In this document: positions 25,589 to 33,385 of the stretch, piece by piece | Layout of the letters: each line of letters begins with the position of its first letter | Position numbering within the stretch: the stretch's first letter is position 1 | Assembly: GCA_017409825.1 (NCBI GenBank) | Contig: JAFQRZ010000016.1 | Coordinates: forward strand, 81,353 to 145,352 | Origin: Agathobacter sp. | GTDB lineage: Bacteria; Bacillota; Clostridia; Lachnospirales; Lachnospiraceae | Length of the DNA: 64,000 nt | Direction of reading: 5' to 3' | Position numbers and translations under genes: made by a program | The notes under the pieces: generated by a model | What the model saw: the letters and a program-made list of their open reading frames with translations, nothing else | Told to the model about the DNA's origin: nothing | Database searches by the model: none

Positions 25589-26456
25589 ACTCCTGAAATT
25601 TAATTCTTACTTCACCAATACCACACTCAACATTGATTTCCTTGGATGCTCCATCGTTCTTTACATTCTGTTCTGCACCGAGGCCACCATAAGAAGCTTT
25701 TCCGACTACTACATTGCCAATTCCACATTCCACATTGTAGTTATAGTCTTCTTGAACACCGTTCAAGGCTATATTTACCTGACCAATTCCAGCTTCCACG
25801 TCCAGTTTCTCTATTTCAAGCTGTACTGCGGTTGCCTGACCTGCTCCTACCTCCAACTCCAATTTCTTCGCTGTAATCTTGGAAATATCCGCCTGGCCAG
25901 CCCCTACCGTGATGTTTAACTTATCTGCAAGGAGGTCTTTTATATCTGCCTTGCTTGCACCGATTTCCAGCTCAACATCCTCAAACTGCATCTCTTGTGG
26001 GATCAAAATCGTTAGACTCCTATCCTCCACATCATCCAAATCCACATGAATATCGGTTTCATCTCGAATCACAAGTGTACCATTCTTTACTCGAACCTTC
26101 AATTTTGGAATATTCTTCTGTGTTACCTGAATATACTCTACATCATCGTAACGAATCTCCAAGATACCTGCAGCAAATTCGATATCCATGCTAGAGACAC
26201 TCTCTTTAATTTCACCAGCAGATGTCTCGCCATCCACTTCTTCTGTGCTTAAAATATCACTTCCCAACTCATCTTTCCAATCATCCTCAAATGAAATATG
26301 CAAATCCCCCTCGTCAAAAGAAAAATGTCCATCTTGTATCAACTTTACAAAATGCTCCGTCGTAAGTCCCATACCAAAGGCTACGACCACACAAATCAAT
26401 CCAATTGACGCCAGCACACCGGCAATAATCAACATAACTTTCGTGAATTTTTTCAT
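25587..26456 (-). CDS. DUF4097-family membrane-anchored beta-helix protein
   Basis: A 289-aa protein. One transmembrane helix at the N-terminus (about 8-30) is followed by a linker and a DUF4097-type repetitive beta region (about 85-289), in which a short unit recurs (DVELEIGASKADI, LNITVGAGQADI, LELEVGAGQATA, LDVEAGIGQVNI, NVECGIGNV, NVECGIGEV). The repeats predict a right-handed beta helix on the outer face of the membrane. Such proteins commonly stand downstream of a PadR regulator and a DUF1700 protein. Here the ATG overlaps the DUF1700 stop, so the three genes are coupled. The role is probably in envelope stress, without direct proof. Confidence 0.85.
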   Translation of the reverse strand: MKKFTKVMLIIAGVLASIGLICVVVAFGMGLTTEHFVKLIQDGHFSFDEGDLHISFEDDWKDELGSDILSTEEVDGETSAGEIKESVSSMDIEFAAGILEIRYDDVEYIQVTQKNIPKLKVRVKNGTLVIRDETDIHVDLDDVEDRSLTILIPQEMQFEDVELEIGASKADIKDLLADKLNITVGAGQADISKITAKKLELEVGAGQATAVQLEIEKLDVEAGIGQVNIALNGVQEDYNYNVECGIGNVVVGKASYGGLGAEQNVKNDGASKEINVECGIGEVRIKFQE

Positions 26457-27169
26457 ATTTCATTCCCTCCTTCGTTACGATGGAATAAACCCTTGATCCA
26501 AGCAACCAAGGCCTTGATTGCTTTTGGAATCCAAATGCCAACACCCCAGATACATGGCAGAGCCAGCAAAATACCAATCGCTGCTAAAATTGCACCAACG
26601 CCAATACTTACCAAACCATCCACTGGACTTACCATAAGACACGCAATGCCACCAATTACACAAGCAATGCCACCTACCACAAGTCCGATTGCAGCTCCAA
26701 TCAAACCTACGATAATACCAAACAATGCTCCAATGCAACCGACCAGTCCACCGAACAAACCAGCCACGATTCCAATCCAAAGTGGGAATGTAAGGATTAA
26801 TACAATGATAAGCAAGACCTTCGTGGATGTAGGCATCCCTTGCTTTTCAGTAGTCGTGGTCTGTGAAGTATAGGTGTTTGTATGCTGTTGTTCGTAGTTT
26901 TTCTTCTCCTCTTTATGTCCCTCATTGCATTCCGCCTCTGGACTCGAATAATCCTGTCTCACACTCTGACTAGCCTCTCTCTGCACATCCTCAAGTATCG
27001 TCTGTGCTACCTGTTCTGGACTGCCGAGTTCCTGAATCACCTGATATTCATTCTCCACACCAGCCTCATCAAAATAATCGTTATAATATGCTAACGCATC
27101 TGCTCTTTCATTTTCTGGAATGCCACGCAATAGATATTCCAGTTTTTCCATAAATTCCTGTCGATTCAT
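26453..27169 (-). CDS. DUF1700 membrane protein
   Basis: A 238-aa protein. Its N-terminal 60 residues match the DUF1700 helical domain (MNRQEFMEKLEYLLRGIPEN, then YYNDYFDEAG and VIQELGSPEQVAQTIL). A polar linker rich in Gln and Thr follows, then a long glycine-rich membrane region with at least four helices (about 115-225). The family accompanies PadR regulators in Firmicutes and is thought to act as a membrane partner or anti-regulator. It starts 3 nt after padR and overlaps the DUF4097 gene by 4 nt. Confidence 0.85.
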   Translation of the reverse strand: MNRQEFMEKLEYLLRGIPENERADALAYYNDYFDEAGVENEYQVIQELGSPEQVAQTILEDVQREASQSVRQDYSSPEAECNEGHKEEKKNYEQQHTNTYTSQTTTTEKQGMPTSTKVLLIIVLILTFPLWIGIVAGLFGGLVGCIGALFGIIVGLIGAAIGLVVGGIACVIGGIACLMVSPVDGLVSIGVGAILAAIGILLALPCIWGVGIWIPKAIKALVAWIKGLFHRNEGGNEI

Positions 27170-27171
27170 AA

Positions 27172-27489
27172 CTAATTTCCTCCTTCGAACAATGTATTAA
27201 TTTTCGAAGTATAATTCTTCCACTCAATTTTGTAGAGATGAAGCTGTGCTTCTCCCTTTTCCGTCAACTTATAATATCTGCGATTTCGCCCCGCATACTC
27301 CATATCGTAAACCTCTAGGCATTCATCCTTCTGCAGTCTTCGAAGCACTGGATACAAGGTAGACTCTGACACTTCCAAAATCTGCCGCACATCCTGGGTA
27401 ATCTTATACCCGTATGTCCCCTGCTCCTCCTGAGAAACCACCGCAAGTACAATCGCATCCAAAAGTGCTGCACCTGTGTTAAAAACCAT
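27172..27489 (-). CDS. PadR-family transcriptional regulator
   Basis: A 105-aa winged-helix protein of the short PadR class (PadR-s2 size). The N-terminal helix LLDAIVLAVVSQEEQGTYGY, the recognition region SESTLYPVLRRLQKDECL and the wing AGRNRRYYKLTEKGEAQL are all clear. It probably represses its own operon until a membrane or small-molecule signal is met: two perfect palindromes lie in its promoter (27536-27595). AGGAG lies 7 nt before the ATG. First gene of padR-DUF1700-DUF4097. Confidence 0.92.
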   Translation of the reverse strand: MVFNTGAALLDAIVLAVVSQEEQGTYGYKITQDVRQILEVSESTLYPVLRRLQKDECLEVYDMEYAGRNRRYYKLTEKGEAQLHLYKIEWKNYTSKINTLFEGGN

Positions 27490-27535
27490 ATTCTCTCTCC
27501 TGTTTCTTCTATCAAAACCATACTATATTTTTCTC

Positions 27536-27595
27536 AATATTATACACTGTATAATATTATATTAATACTATATGACATATAATATTATATGTCAA
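27536..27595 (-). promoter_or_regulatory. padR promoter with two palindromic operators
   Basis: On the minus strand: -35 TTGACA (27590-27595), 17-nt spacer, -10 TATAGT (27567-27572). A perfect 22-bp palindrome (half site TGACATATAAT) fills 27573-27594, the whole spacer and most of the -35. A second perfect palindrome (half site AATATTATACA, 1-nt centre) lies at 27536-27558 just downstream of the -10. Their placement implies autorepression. Confidence 0.78.
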
Positions 27596-27635
27596 CCCCT
27601 TTGTAAAACTTCGTTACGCTTATTTTGACACAAAA

Positions 27636-27662
27636 AACCGGCAGTCCTTTCAAACCGCCGGC
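27636..27662 (-). terminator. intrinsic terminator after OLD-like ATPase gene
   Basis: Stem AGCCGGC / GCCGGTT with a loop of about 15 nt and TTTTTT tail on the minus strand, 11 nt past the stop at 27674. Confidence 0.7.
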
Positions 27663-27673
27663 TACTAAGTCTC

Positions 27674-29530
27674 TTATATGTGTTTTTTTCTACTATCAAA
27701 GTACACGAATTTATCTACCGCATCCAAGATATCCGCAAAATCCTCTCGCGGTGCAAGTTCTAAATACTTCTCCAAAACCTCCGCTTCCTGCTCTTTCCAT
27801 GGGCCATAGAAAATGTCATAGAGATTATGACCTCGCATATGTATCTTAAATAGTTCGAAATTTTCTTTCAAATCCTCGATCGATGCTATCTCTTTTCCGA
27901 CAGCTTCTGCAAAACATTTGCCACTCTTGATACGATGAAGATACTGTTTCCATTTCGCCCACAACGTCTGCCAAAAAGCCTCTTCACTTTCTACCACACC
28001 AATCTGTGCCATAACCGCAGGATTTAAGAAGTAATTTTCAAACGAATAATACTTCAAAATCAATACATTTTCACGCTTAACACGAGGAAGCTTATCGATA
28101 TCCTGGGTATTTCTCTCGCTATAATATTTGCACAACTGCCCCGCTAGTTCTTCCGGGTCCTTACCATCGCCATCTCGAATCATCAAAAACTGCTCACGTA
28201 AATAAAGCTGATTCATATACTTCAAATTCGCATAGGTCTTGATATTCGTACAGCTATTGGTGGTAATAATAGAAATACGAGACAAGTTCCCATCTTCGTC
28301 CTGCACCTCAGAATAATACTTATTCAAAAGCAATGGCAATCTGGACTTATCCTGCTTGCCTTCCACGATGAACACGAAATCTACATTCAAGAAATCATTC
28401 GCACTATATCCCAAATCATTTAAAACATCATCAATATCTGCATTTTGTCTTGCAACAGAATATCCCTCTTTGTCCATCACCATCTGGCAAATCTGACCTC
28501 GCGTAAAGTTCGCTACCATATTTGGTGAATGGGTCGTAAAAATCACCTGATTTTTCTTCGATAGCTTGTACAAAATTTCTGCCGCTGCCTTCTGCAACGA
28601 AGGATGCAAAAACAGTTCTGGATACTCCACCACAATAATACTTGGCATGCAGGTTTGGTCCTCAATATAGGTTTCCAAAAGAGAGAGCATATAAATGCTC
28701 TTCATACCATTTCCCAACTGTTCCACTGGACTCAAATGCTTCGAGCGTTCGTGCCATGCCTCCACATCCACATGGAACATTTCATCCACATCACAGGATA
28801 AGTGGTACGAGATATCCTCTACGCCACCATTCTTGTGATAGTTCGCATTCACCTTCTGCGAAAAATCACTCATATTAATCTGATACATCTTGTATTCCAA
28901 AAGACGTGCCGTCTCATGCAGTGCCAGTTCTTCGGGACGTTTCTTGTTAATTAAACCGATACAATTAAAGCAATGATTGCACGTTCTCGCCGCATCAAAC
29001 ATACAGGAGTTGTTCTTCATCTGAATCAAATCCTCAGACTTCTGGAACAAAAGTAAATCATCCTGGAAAGAAGCCAAATTTCGCGTCGTATCAATAAAAT
29101 GCAACTTTGGAAGCACATCTTTGATATAACGATTGTTCTTGTGTGTTCCATCCTCGTAACGTACCTTGCCATTGTGATTAAAGGAGCAAACAAAACTCAA
29201 CTCCCCATCCACATAAGACGGCAGCTTTTCGCAAAACTCCTTCTTCCACAGCTCAAATCGCTTGTACTGGCTGACAATTCCACGGTCATGGAACATCTGC
29301 AAATCTTCTTCCGAAATCGAAAGCACCATCGCAATCTCGATATTCTGCTTCTTCTCGTTAAAGTGCTTTTCTCCTACGAGAAAATCTCCAGTCACCGCAC
29401 GAATGGCATCCAACACTACAGTTTTACCTGTGTTGTTCTTCCCGACAAGAATTAAAGCACTTTCCATATCATGGATTTCCAGCTCACGTATTGACTTAAA
29501 ATTTTTAATTCCCAAATACTTTATCTGCAT
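27674..29530 (-). CDS. OLD-like ATPase with C-terminal Toprim nuclease domain
   Basis: A 618-aa protein. The ABC-type ATPase has Walker A GKNNTGKT at 31-38, the signature region PVEQLGNGMKS near 270, Walker B IIVVEYPELFLHP (the Asp position replaced by Tyr-Pro-Glu context) and the switch His in TTHSPNM. A Toprim domain follows (about 375-500): EGKQDKSR provides the Glu, IRDGDGKD the DxD pair. A Cys cluster CNHCFNC lies inside the ATPase part (about 183-189). OLD-family proteins (Old, GajA) are nucleases that work in phage defence. No GajB-type helicase or reverse transcriptase is near, so it is not a standard Gabija or retron. It is the third gene of a three-gene operon. Confidence 0.8.
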   Translation of the reverse strand: MQIKYLGIKNFKSIRELEIHDMESALILVGKNNTGKTVVLDAIRAVTGDFLVGEKHFNEKKQNIEIAMVLSISEEDLQMFHDRGIVSQYKRFELWKKEFCEKLPSYVDGELSFVCSFNHNGKVRYEDGTHKNNRYIKDVLPKLHFIDTTRNLASFQDDLLLFQKSEDLIQMKNNSCMFDAARTCNHCFNCIGLINKKRPEELALHETARLLEYKMYQINMSDFSQKVNANYHKNGGVEDISYHLSCDVDEMFHVDVEAWHERSKHLSPVEQLGNGMKSIYMLSLLETYIEDQTCMPSIIVVEYPELFLHPSLQKAAAEILYKLSKKNQVIFTTHSPNMVANFTRGQICQMVMDKEGYSVARQNADIDDVLNDLGYSANDFLNVDFVFIVEGKQDKSRLPLLLNKYYSEVQDEDGNLSRISIITTNSCTNIKTYANLKYMNQLYLREQFLMIRDGDGKDPEELAGQLCKYYSERNTQDIDKLPRVKRENVLILKYYSFENYFLNPAVMAQIGVVESEEAFWQTLWAKWKQYLHRIKSGKCFAEAVGKEIASIEDLKENFELFKIHMRGHNLYDIFYGPWKEQEAEVLEKYLELAPREDFADILDAVDKFVYFDSRKKHI

Positions 29531-29538
29531 AATCTTCT

Positions 29539-30189
29539 TTATTTCAATCCAAATAATACTTCATTTGCTAGCTTCGCAGTCACTGCATCACCATAATTTG
29601 CAATAAAAATCTCTACGATTGCGATACCGCTCTTCTCACAAAGTTCCTTTACAAACGCATTTACCTTTTTCTTCTTCTCTAACGGCTTACATTCTGGTGC
29701 TTTCTCAAGCATATCCATATATGCGCAGAAATGCTCCCAAATCATTGGAGAAAGGTCTTCTTTTCGTTTCTTCTCTACTTTTTTCACAGCACACACAGGA
29801 AGCTTATATCCATCATACCAGCGCTCATTCTGTGGCTCATCTGGTAAACTACTATACTTTTCTACGACCTCTGCCATAGGTGCTGCATCGATTGGATGAA
29901 ACTGTGTGTCAAACACTTCCACACGATAAATATAATGTCCTTTTTCACGATGACGATTGTAATAATAAATCGGCATATCCTTTTCAAATGGAGTAATAAT
30001 CAGACTCTGCATGTCCCATCCACCAAGCAAGCGCTTCATCTCAACTGTAGCAACACGTCCTAAGCCCTTCATATTATATGCACTCATGCGAAAGGTAGCC
30101 CCATCGATTACTACCTTTTCAAACACGCCAATATCCTGCGTCTTACATGCATATTTCGATTTAATTTCTTCTACCATTCTCTGAATCAT
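29539..30189 (-). CDS. hypothetical protein, possible bilin-reductase (FDBR) fold, partner of OLD-like ATPase
   Basis: A 216-aa soluble protein without an obvious annotation. Its layout recalls ferredoxin-dependent bilin reductases: FRMSAYNMKGLGRVATVEMK (about 32-51), a hydrophobic strand MQSLIITPFEKDMPIYYY (about 58-75; the family has similar M-x-P-x-x-DLPI text), a strand ending VEVFDTQ, a Pro-rich middle, a helical part, and NYGDAVTAKLANEVLFGL at the C-terminus, where the family has AFGE...VLFD. This is a pattern judgement only. Bilin reductases of this type are not expected beside a nuclease, so the alternative is an unrelated partner of the ATPase. GAGG lies 9 nt before the ATG; 8 nt separate it from the ATPase gene. 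Confidence 0.5.
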   Translation of the reverse strand: MIQRMVEEIKSKYACKTQDIGVFEKVVIDGATFRMSAYNMKGLGRVATVEMKRLLGGWDMQSLIITPFEKDMPIYYYNRHREKGHYIYRVEVFDTQFHPIDAAPMAEVVEKYSSLPDEPQNERWYDGYKLPVCAVKKVEKKRKEDLSPMIWEHFCAYMDMLEKAPECKPLEKKKKVNAFVKELCEKSGIAIVEIFIANYGDAVTAKLANEVLFGLK

Positions 30190-30204
30190 TGTACTACCTC
30201 AAAA

Positions 30205-30348
30205 CTAATTATTTCTTTTTTTCACAAACATGGACATAAACATAATCAGTCCACATACAAATGCGGTTGAAATATCTTTAAAAATAAAATATCCTAAAAC
30301 GCCAAACACAACACCTAATAACAAGCCTTTAACAATTTTCTCTACCAC
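30205..30348 (-). CDS. 47-aa membrane peptide, first gene of the OLD operon
   Basis: A GTG start with GGAGG 7 nt upstream opens a 47-codon frame: MVEKIVKGLLLGVVFGVLGY, a second hydrophobic segment around FVCGLIMFMSMF, and a basic tail KKRNN. Two short membrane helices or one kinked hairpin are predicted. The stop lies 15 nt before the start of the 216-aa gene. It is therefore the likely first gene of membrane peptide - 216-aa protein - OLD-like ATPase. Small membrane peptides are found as effectors in some defence operons; nothing in this sequence proves that role. Confidence 0.6.
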   Translation of the reverse strand: MVEKIVKGLLLGVVFGVLGYFIFKDISTAFVCGLIMFMSMFVKKRNN

Positions 30349-30440
30349 GATTTTTCCTCCATATTTTATACAATCTTATAGAATACTATACCACATTTCT
30401 TACGATATATCTACCGCATTCCCTTGAATTTCCGCATAAA

Positions 30441-30473
30441 AATAAGAGAGACTGCCGAAGCAATCTCTCTTAT
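30441..30473 (-). terminator. intrinsic terminator of GPH transporter gene
   Basis: Stem ATAAGAGAGA / TCTCTCTTAT with a 12-nt loop, then TTTTTA on the minus strand, 34 nt past the stop at 30507. Confidence 0.8.
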
Positions 30474-30506
30474 CTATGTAATCTTTAAAAATGAACTTTT
30501 CAAAAA

Positions 30507-31922
30507 TTAGTTATTTGCATGACGAGCTTCAAGTTCTTCGTTCATCTTAGCAAGAGATTTCTTGTCTAAGTTGTAGATTAAGCCTAAGCCTACGAACTGA
30601 AGTACTGCTGATACTAAGTAAGCAACAGCAACGAAGTATCTGATGTTTGTAGCAACTTCCATAGTCTGGTCAGCTTTTAATGTGTTATCGTAACCGATGA
30701 ATGGTAAAGCCATGATTACGAGACAGATAGAAGGACCAGCACCCTGTGCTAACTTACGGAAGAATGAATGTAATGAGTATACAGTACCTTCTTCACGTTT
30801 ACCGAATTTCCATTCAGCATAGTCGATAGCATCACCCATCATAGACCATGATACTGTTGAGTAGATACCCATACCTAAGCTGTTTACTAACTGACATGCT
30901 ACATAGATAATCATACCAGTTCCATTTGGTCCGATTGGAAGTACACATAATCCAACACAAGCGATGATAGATACGATAGAACCAACTGTTGCAAGCTCTT
31001 TCTTACCAAATTTAGCAACCATCTTACGAGCAAGTGGTGTAAATAAAATAATTGGTAACATAGCGAACATTGATACAAGACCCTGGATAGATGCGTTCTG
31101 GAAGTAAGCCTGGAACATTACCTGTACACCAGTTGCAGCACCCTGCATACCAAGGAACATACCCATAGCTGCTACTGTAGCACCTACAGCTGGACGGTTC
31201 TTCATGAAGTTGCCCATAGCCTGAACTACATTGAATTTTTCCTGTTCTTCGTTGCACTGTACATATTCATCACAACGGATAACTGTTGTACGAATCATGA
31301 ACTGGAATGCAACAAAACCTGCTAAACCAAGAGCTAAAGCTGCCCAGAATACTACTTCACCTTTGATGTTGTCGTTTTCATCATAGATGAGCATTGGGAT
31401 AATAGCCATACAAAGCATGTTACCAACCATAGATCCTACTGAACGCCAAGCTGATAATGAAGCACGATCGCCTGGGTCTTTAGAGATAAGTGATAACAAT
31501 GAACCATAAGGAACGTTTGCAATTGTGTAGAATGCATCCCAAAGAATATATCCTACGATGAAGAGAACGTTCTTAAGCATTGCAGGAGCCTGTGGGAATG
31601 GTAAGAAGCAGAATGCACCTGCGAATAAAAGTCCGATAGAACCTACCCAGATGTATGTTAAGAATTTGCCTCTCTTGTACTGACGTTTGTCAGCGTCAAC
31701 GATAGAACCAATCAATGGATCGTTGATAGCATCCCAAACCTGTACGATTAAAAGTAAGATTGCATATGTGTTTGTATCGATGCCCATGAACTGGTTCCAG
31801 AAAAGAGCCAAGTAACCTTTGAGCGCGAATGACATATTACAACCAAAGTCACCAGCAGCGTATGATAAGCTGTCAAGCATACCAAATTTACGATACTGTT
31901 TTGTTTCAGTGTTGTTACTCAT
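30507..31922 (-). CDS. GPH-family sugar:cation symporter
   Basis: A 471-aa integral membrane protein with about 12 helices of the glycoside-pentoside-hexuronide (MelB-like) family. Landmarks: YAAGDFGCNMSFAL at the start, VWDAINDPLIGSIVDADKRQ with the conserved Asp pair of the cation site, ANVPYGSLLS in helix 4 and the central cytoplasmic loop. The sugar cannot be told from sequence. It is divergently transcribed from an AraC regulator at 32108, which is probably its activator, with paired direct repeats between them. No glycosidase is adjacent, so import of a free sugar or glycoside processed elsewhere is likely. Confidence 0.87.
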   Translation of the reverse strand: MSNNTETKQYRKFGMLDSLSYAAGDFGCNMSFALKGYLALFWNQFMGIDTNTYAILLLIVQVWDAINDPLIGSIVDADKRQYKRGKFLTYIWVGSIGLLFAGAFCFLPFPQAPAMLKNVLFIVGYILWDAFYTIANVPYGSLLSLISKDPGDRASLSAWRSVGSMVGNMLCMAIIPMLIYDENDNIKGEVVFWAALALGLAGFVAFQFMIRTTVIRCDEYVQCNEEQEKFNVVQAMGNFMKNRPAVGATVAAMGMFLGMQGAATGVQVMFQAYFQNASIQGLVSMFAMLPIILFTPLARKMVAKFGKKELATVGSIVSIIACVGLCVLPIGPNGTGMIIYVACQLVNSLGMGIYSTVSWSMMGDAIDYAEWKFGKREEGTVYSLHSFFRKLAQGAGPSICLVIMALPFIGYDNTLKADQTMEVATNIRYFVAVAYLVSAVLQFVGLGLIYNLDKKSLAKMNEELEARHANN

Positions 31923-32003
31923 CGATATTTACCTCCTTAGCATATTTTTTAAAGTCGATGTACACTTTGAATAAATAATACCATAACAAGCCGAAAGGCA
32001 ATA

Positions 32004-32035
32004 GTATTTTTTTTATGATTATCGTATTTTTTTTA
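32004..32035. promoter_or_regulatory. two direct repeats 20 bp apart, likely AraC-type operator
   Basis: The word GTATTTTTTTTA occurs at 32004-32015 and 32024-32035, exactly 20 bp apart, two helical turns, in the 185-nt gap between the GPH gene and the divergent AraC gene. AraC-family activators bind direct half sites with this spacing next to the -35 of the target, here the transporter. Confidence 0.6.
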
Positions 32036-32107
32036 GGTTTTATGTATACTAGCTAAAAAAAATATGATATAATTCTAAAAAAAACATAAACAGAAAGTTG
32101 GACAAAG

Positions 32108-33385
32108 ATGGACCGTAACACTCACTACCAATCCGAATTTTCATTTGTAAAAAAATGCCTGGATTATCACAGAATCACATATCATACCTATTCTCTTACA
32201 GAACAGGCCGTACATATCGAAGATTTAGGAATACGACATGCGCTTGGGTTCACACTTCAAAACCTAGACAATGTGAAAGATTTATTTTTGAAGAGCATAC
32301 ATCCGAATACCCTCAGCTATTTGACAGACGAGCTATCCTGTCACTATATCGTACTGCCTTTGCCCGGCGAGACATTAGATAAAATATTTGTCGTGGGACC
32401 TTATATTACTGCTGACGAAAAGGACAACATTTATACTTTTATGAACCAGCCCAACATCGCAGCACCATGGATACCGATTTTGAAAAACTACTATTTCCAA
32501 ATCTGTAGTCTGACAACGGAGGAAGCCATTGATGCCTTGATTCATACATTGGCAGATTATATCTGGGGTGCTGGAAACTATTCCAAAAATTACTATGAAA
32601 ACGGACTTCCCGAAAACATCACAACGCTTTCCATGCCACAGGATCCGCAACGCCGTTTGGATCTTTTTACCAATATTGAACTGATTGAGACACTGTATTC
32701 CAGCGAAAACGAATTGGCCAATGCAATTTCTCACGGACAAATTACCAAAGCAAGGGCAATCTTTAGCAATCTGCCTTTGAGTGGATTCAAATACGAAGCA
32801 GAACCTTTGCGAAACCTAAAAAACTTCTCGATTATCAGTAATACGATTTTTCGAAAAGCCGCAGAACAGGGAGGTGTGCATCCATTGTACGTAGACCAAC
32901 TTTCCACTACATTTATGGCACGTATTGAAGAACTGACCCGTTCCGACAACGTGTTTGATCTGTGGACCGAAATGCTCCAACGCTACTGTTCCCTCGTAAA
33001 CAACCACAATACGCGAAGCTATTCCCTGCCGATACAGAAGGTCATTACCCGAATCAATTTCGACATCACTGCTGATTTAAGTCTGAAAACCACTGCTGAA
33101 TATTTAAAGATTAATGCCAGTTATTTATCTAATTTATTCAAAAAAGAAACGGGTTACACATTGACAAACTATGTAAATAAGAAGAGAATGGAACATGCAG
33201 CCTTCCTTTTGTCGACGACTGCACTCTCCGTCTCCACCATTGCACAGCAATGTGGAGTTCTGGATGATAATTATTTTATCAAGCTTTTCAAACGACAATA
33301 TCAACTGACGCCTTCTCAATATCGAGAAACTATCAGTCATGAGGTGCATAAGAATGATTATATTACCGAAAAAAGAACACTTTAA
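32108..33385 (+). CDS. AraC-family transcriptional regulator
   Basis: A 425-aa protein. The C-terminal about 100 residues form the double HTH of the family (LKTTAEYLKINASYLSNLFKKETG, then VSTIAQQCGVLDDNYFIKLFKRQYQLTPSQYR). The N-terminal about 310 residues lack a typical cupin and show a GAF/PAS-like effector layout as in many Lachnospiraceae regulators. It is divergent to the GPH transporter, so it probably senses the transported sugar or a metabolite and activates uptake. The MATE gene begins inside its last codons, so both are co-transcribed. Confidence 0.85.
   Translation: MDRNTHYQSEFSFVKKCLDYHRITYHTYSLTEQAVHIEDLGIRHALGFTLQNLDNVKDLFLKSIHPNTLSYLTDELSCHYIVLPLPGETLDKIFVVGPYITADEKDNIYTFMNQPNIAAPWIPILKNYYFQICSLTTEEAIDALIHTLADYIWGAGNYSKNYYENGLPENITTLSMPQDPQRRLDLFTNIELIETLYSSENELANAISHGQITKARAIFSNLPLSGFKYEAEPLRNLKNFSIISNTIFRKAAEQGGVHPLYVDQLSTTFMARIEELTRSDNVFDLWTEMLQRYCSLVNNHNTRSYSLPIQKVITRINFDITADLSLKTTAEYLKINASYLSNLFKKETGYTLTNYVNKKRMEHAAFLLSTTALSVSTIAQQCGVLDDNYFIKLFKRQYQLTPSQYRETISHEVHKNDYITEKRTL

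Noticed and set aside
27674-30348. Gabija or retron defence system
   Set aside because: The ATPase-Toprim protein is OLD-like, but the GajB helicase or a reverse transcriptase needed for those named systems is absent nearby.
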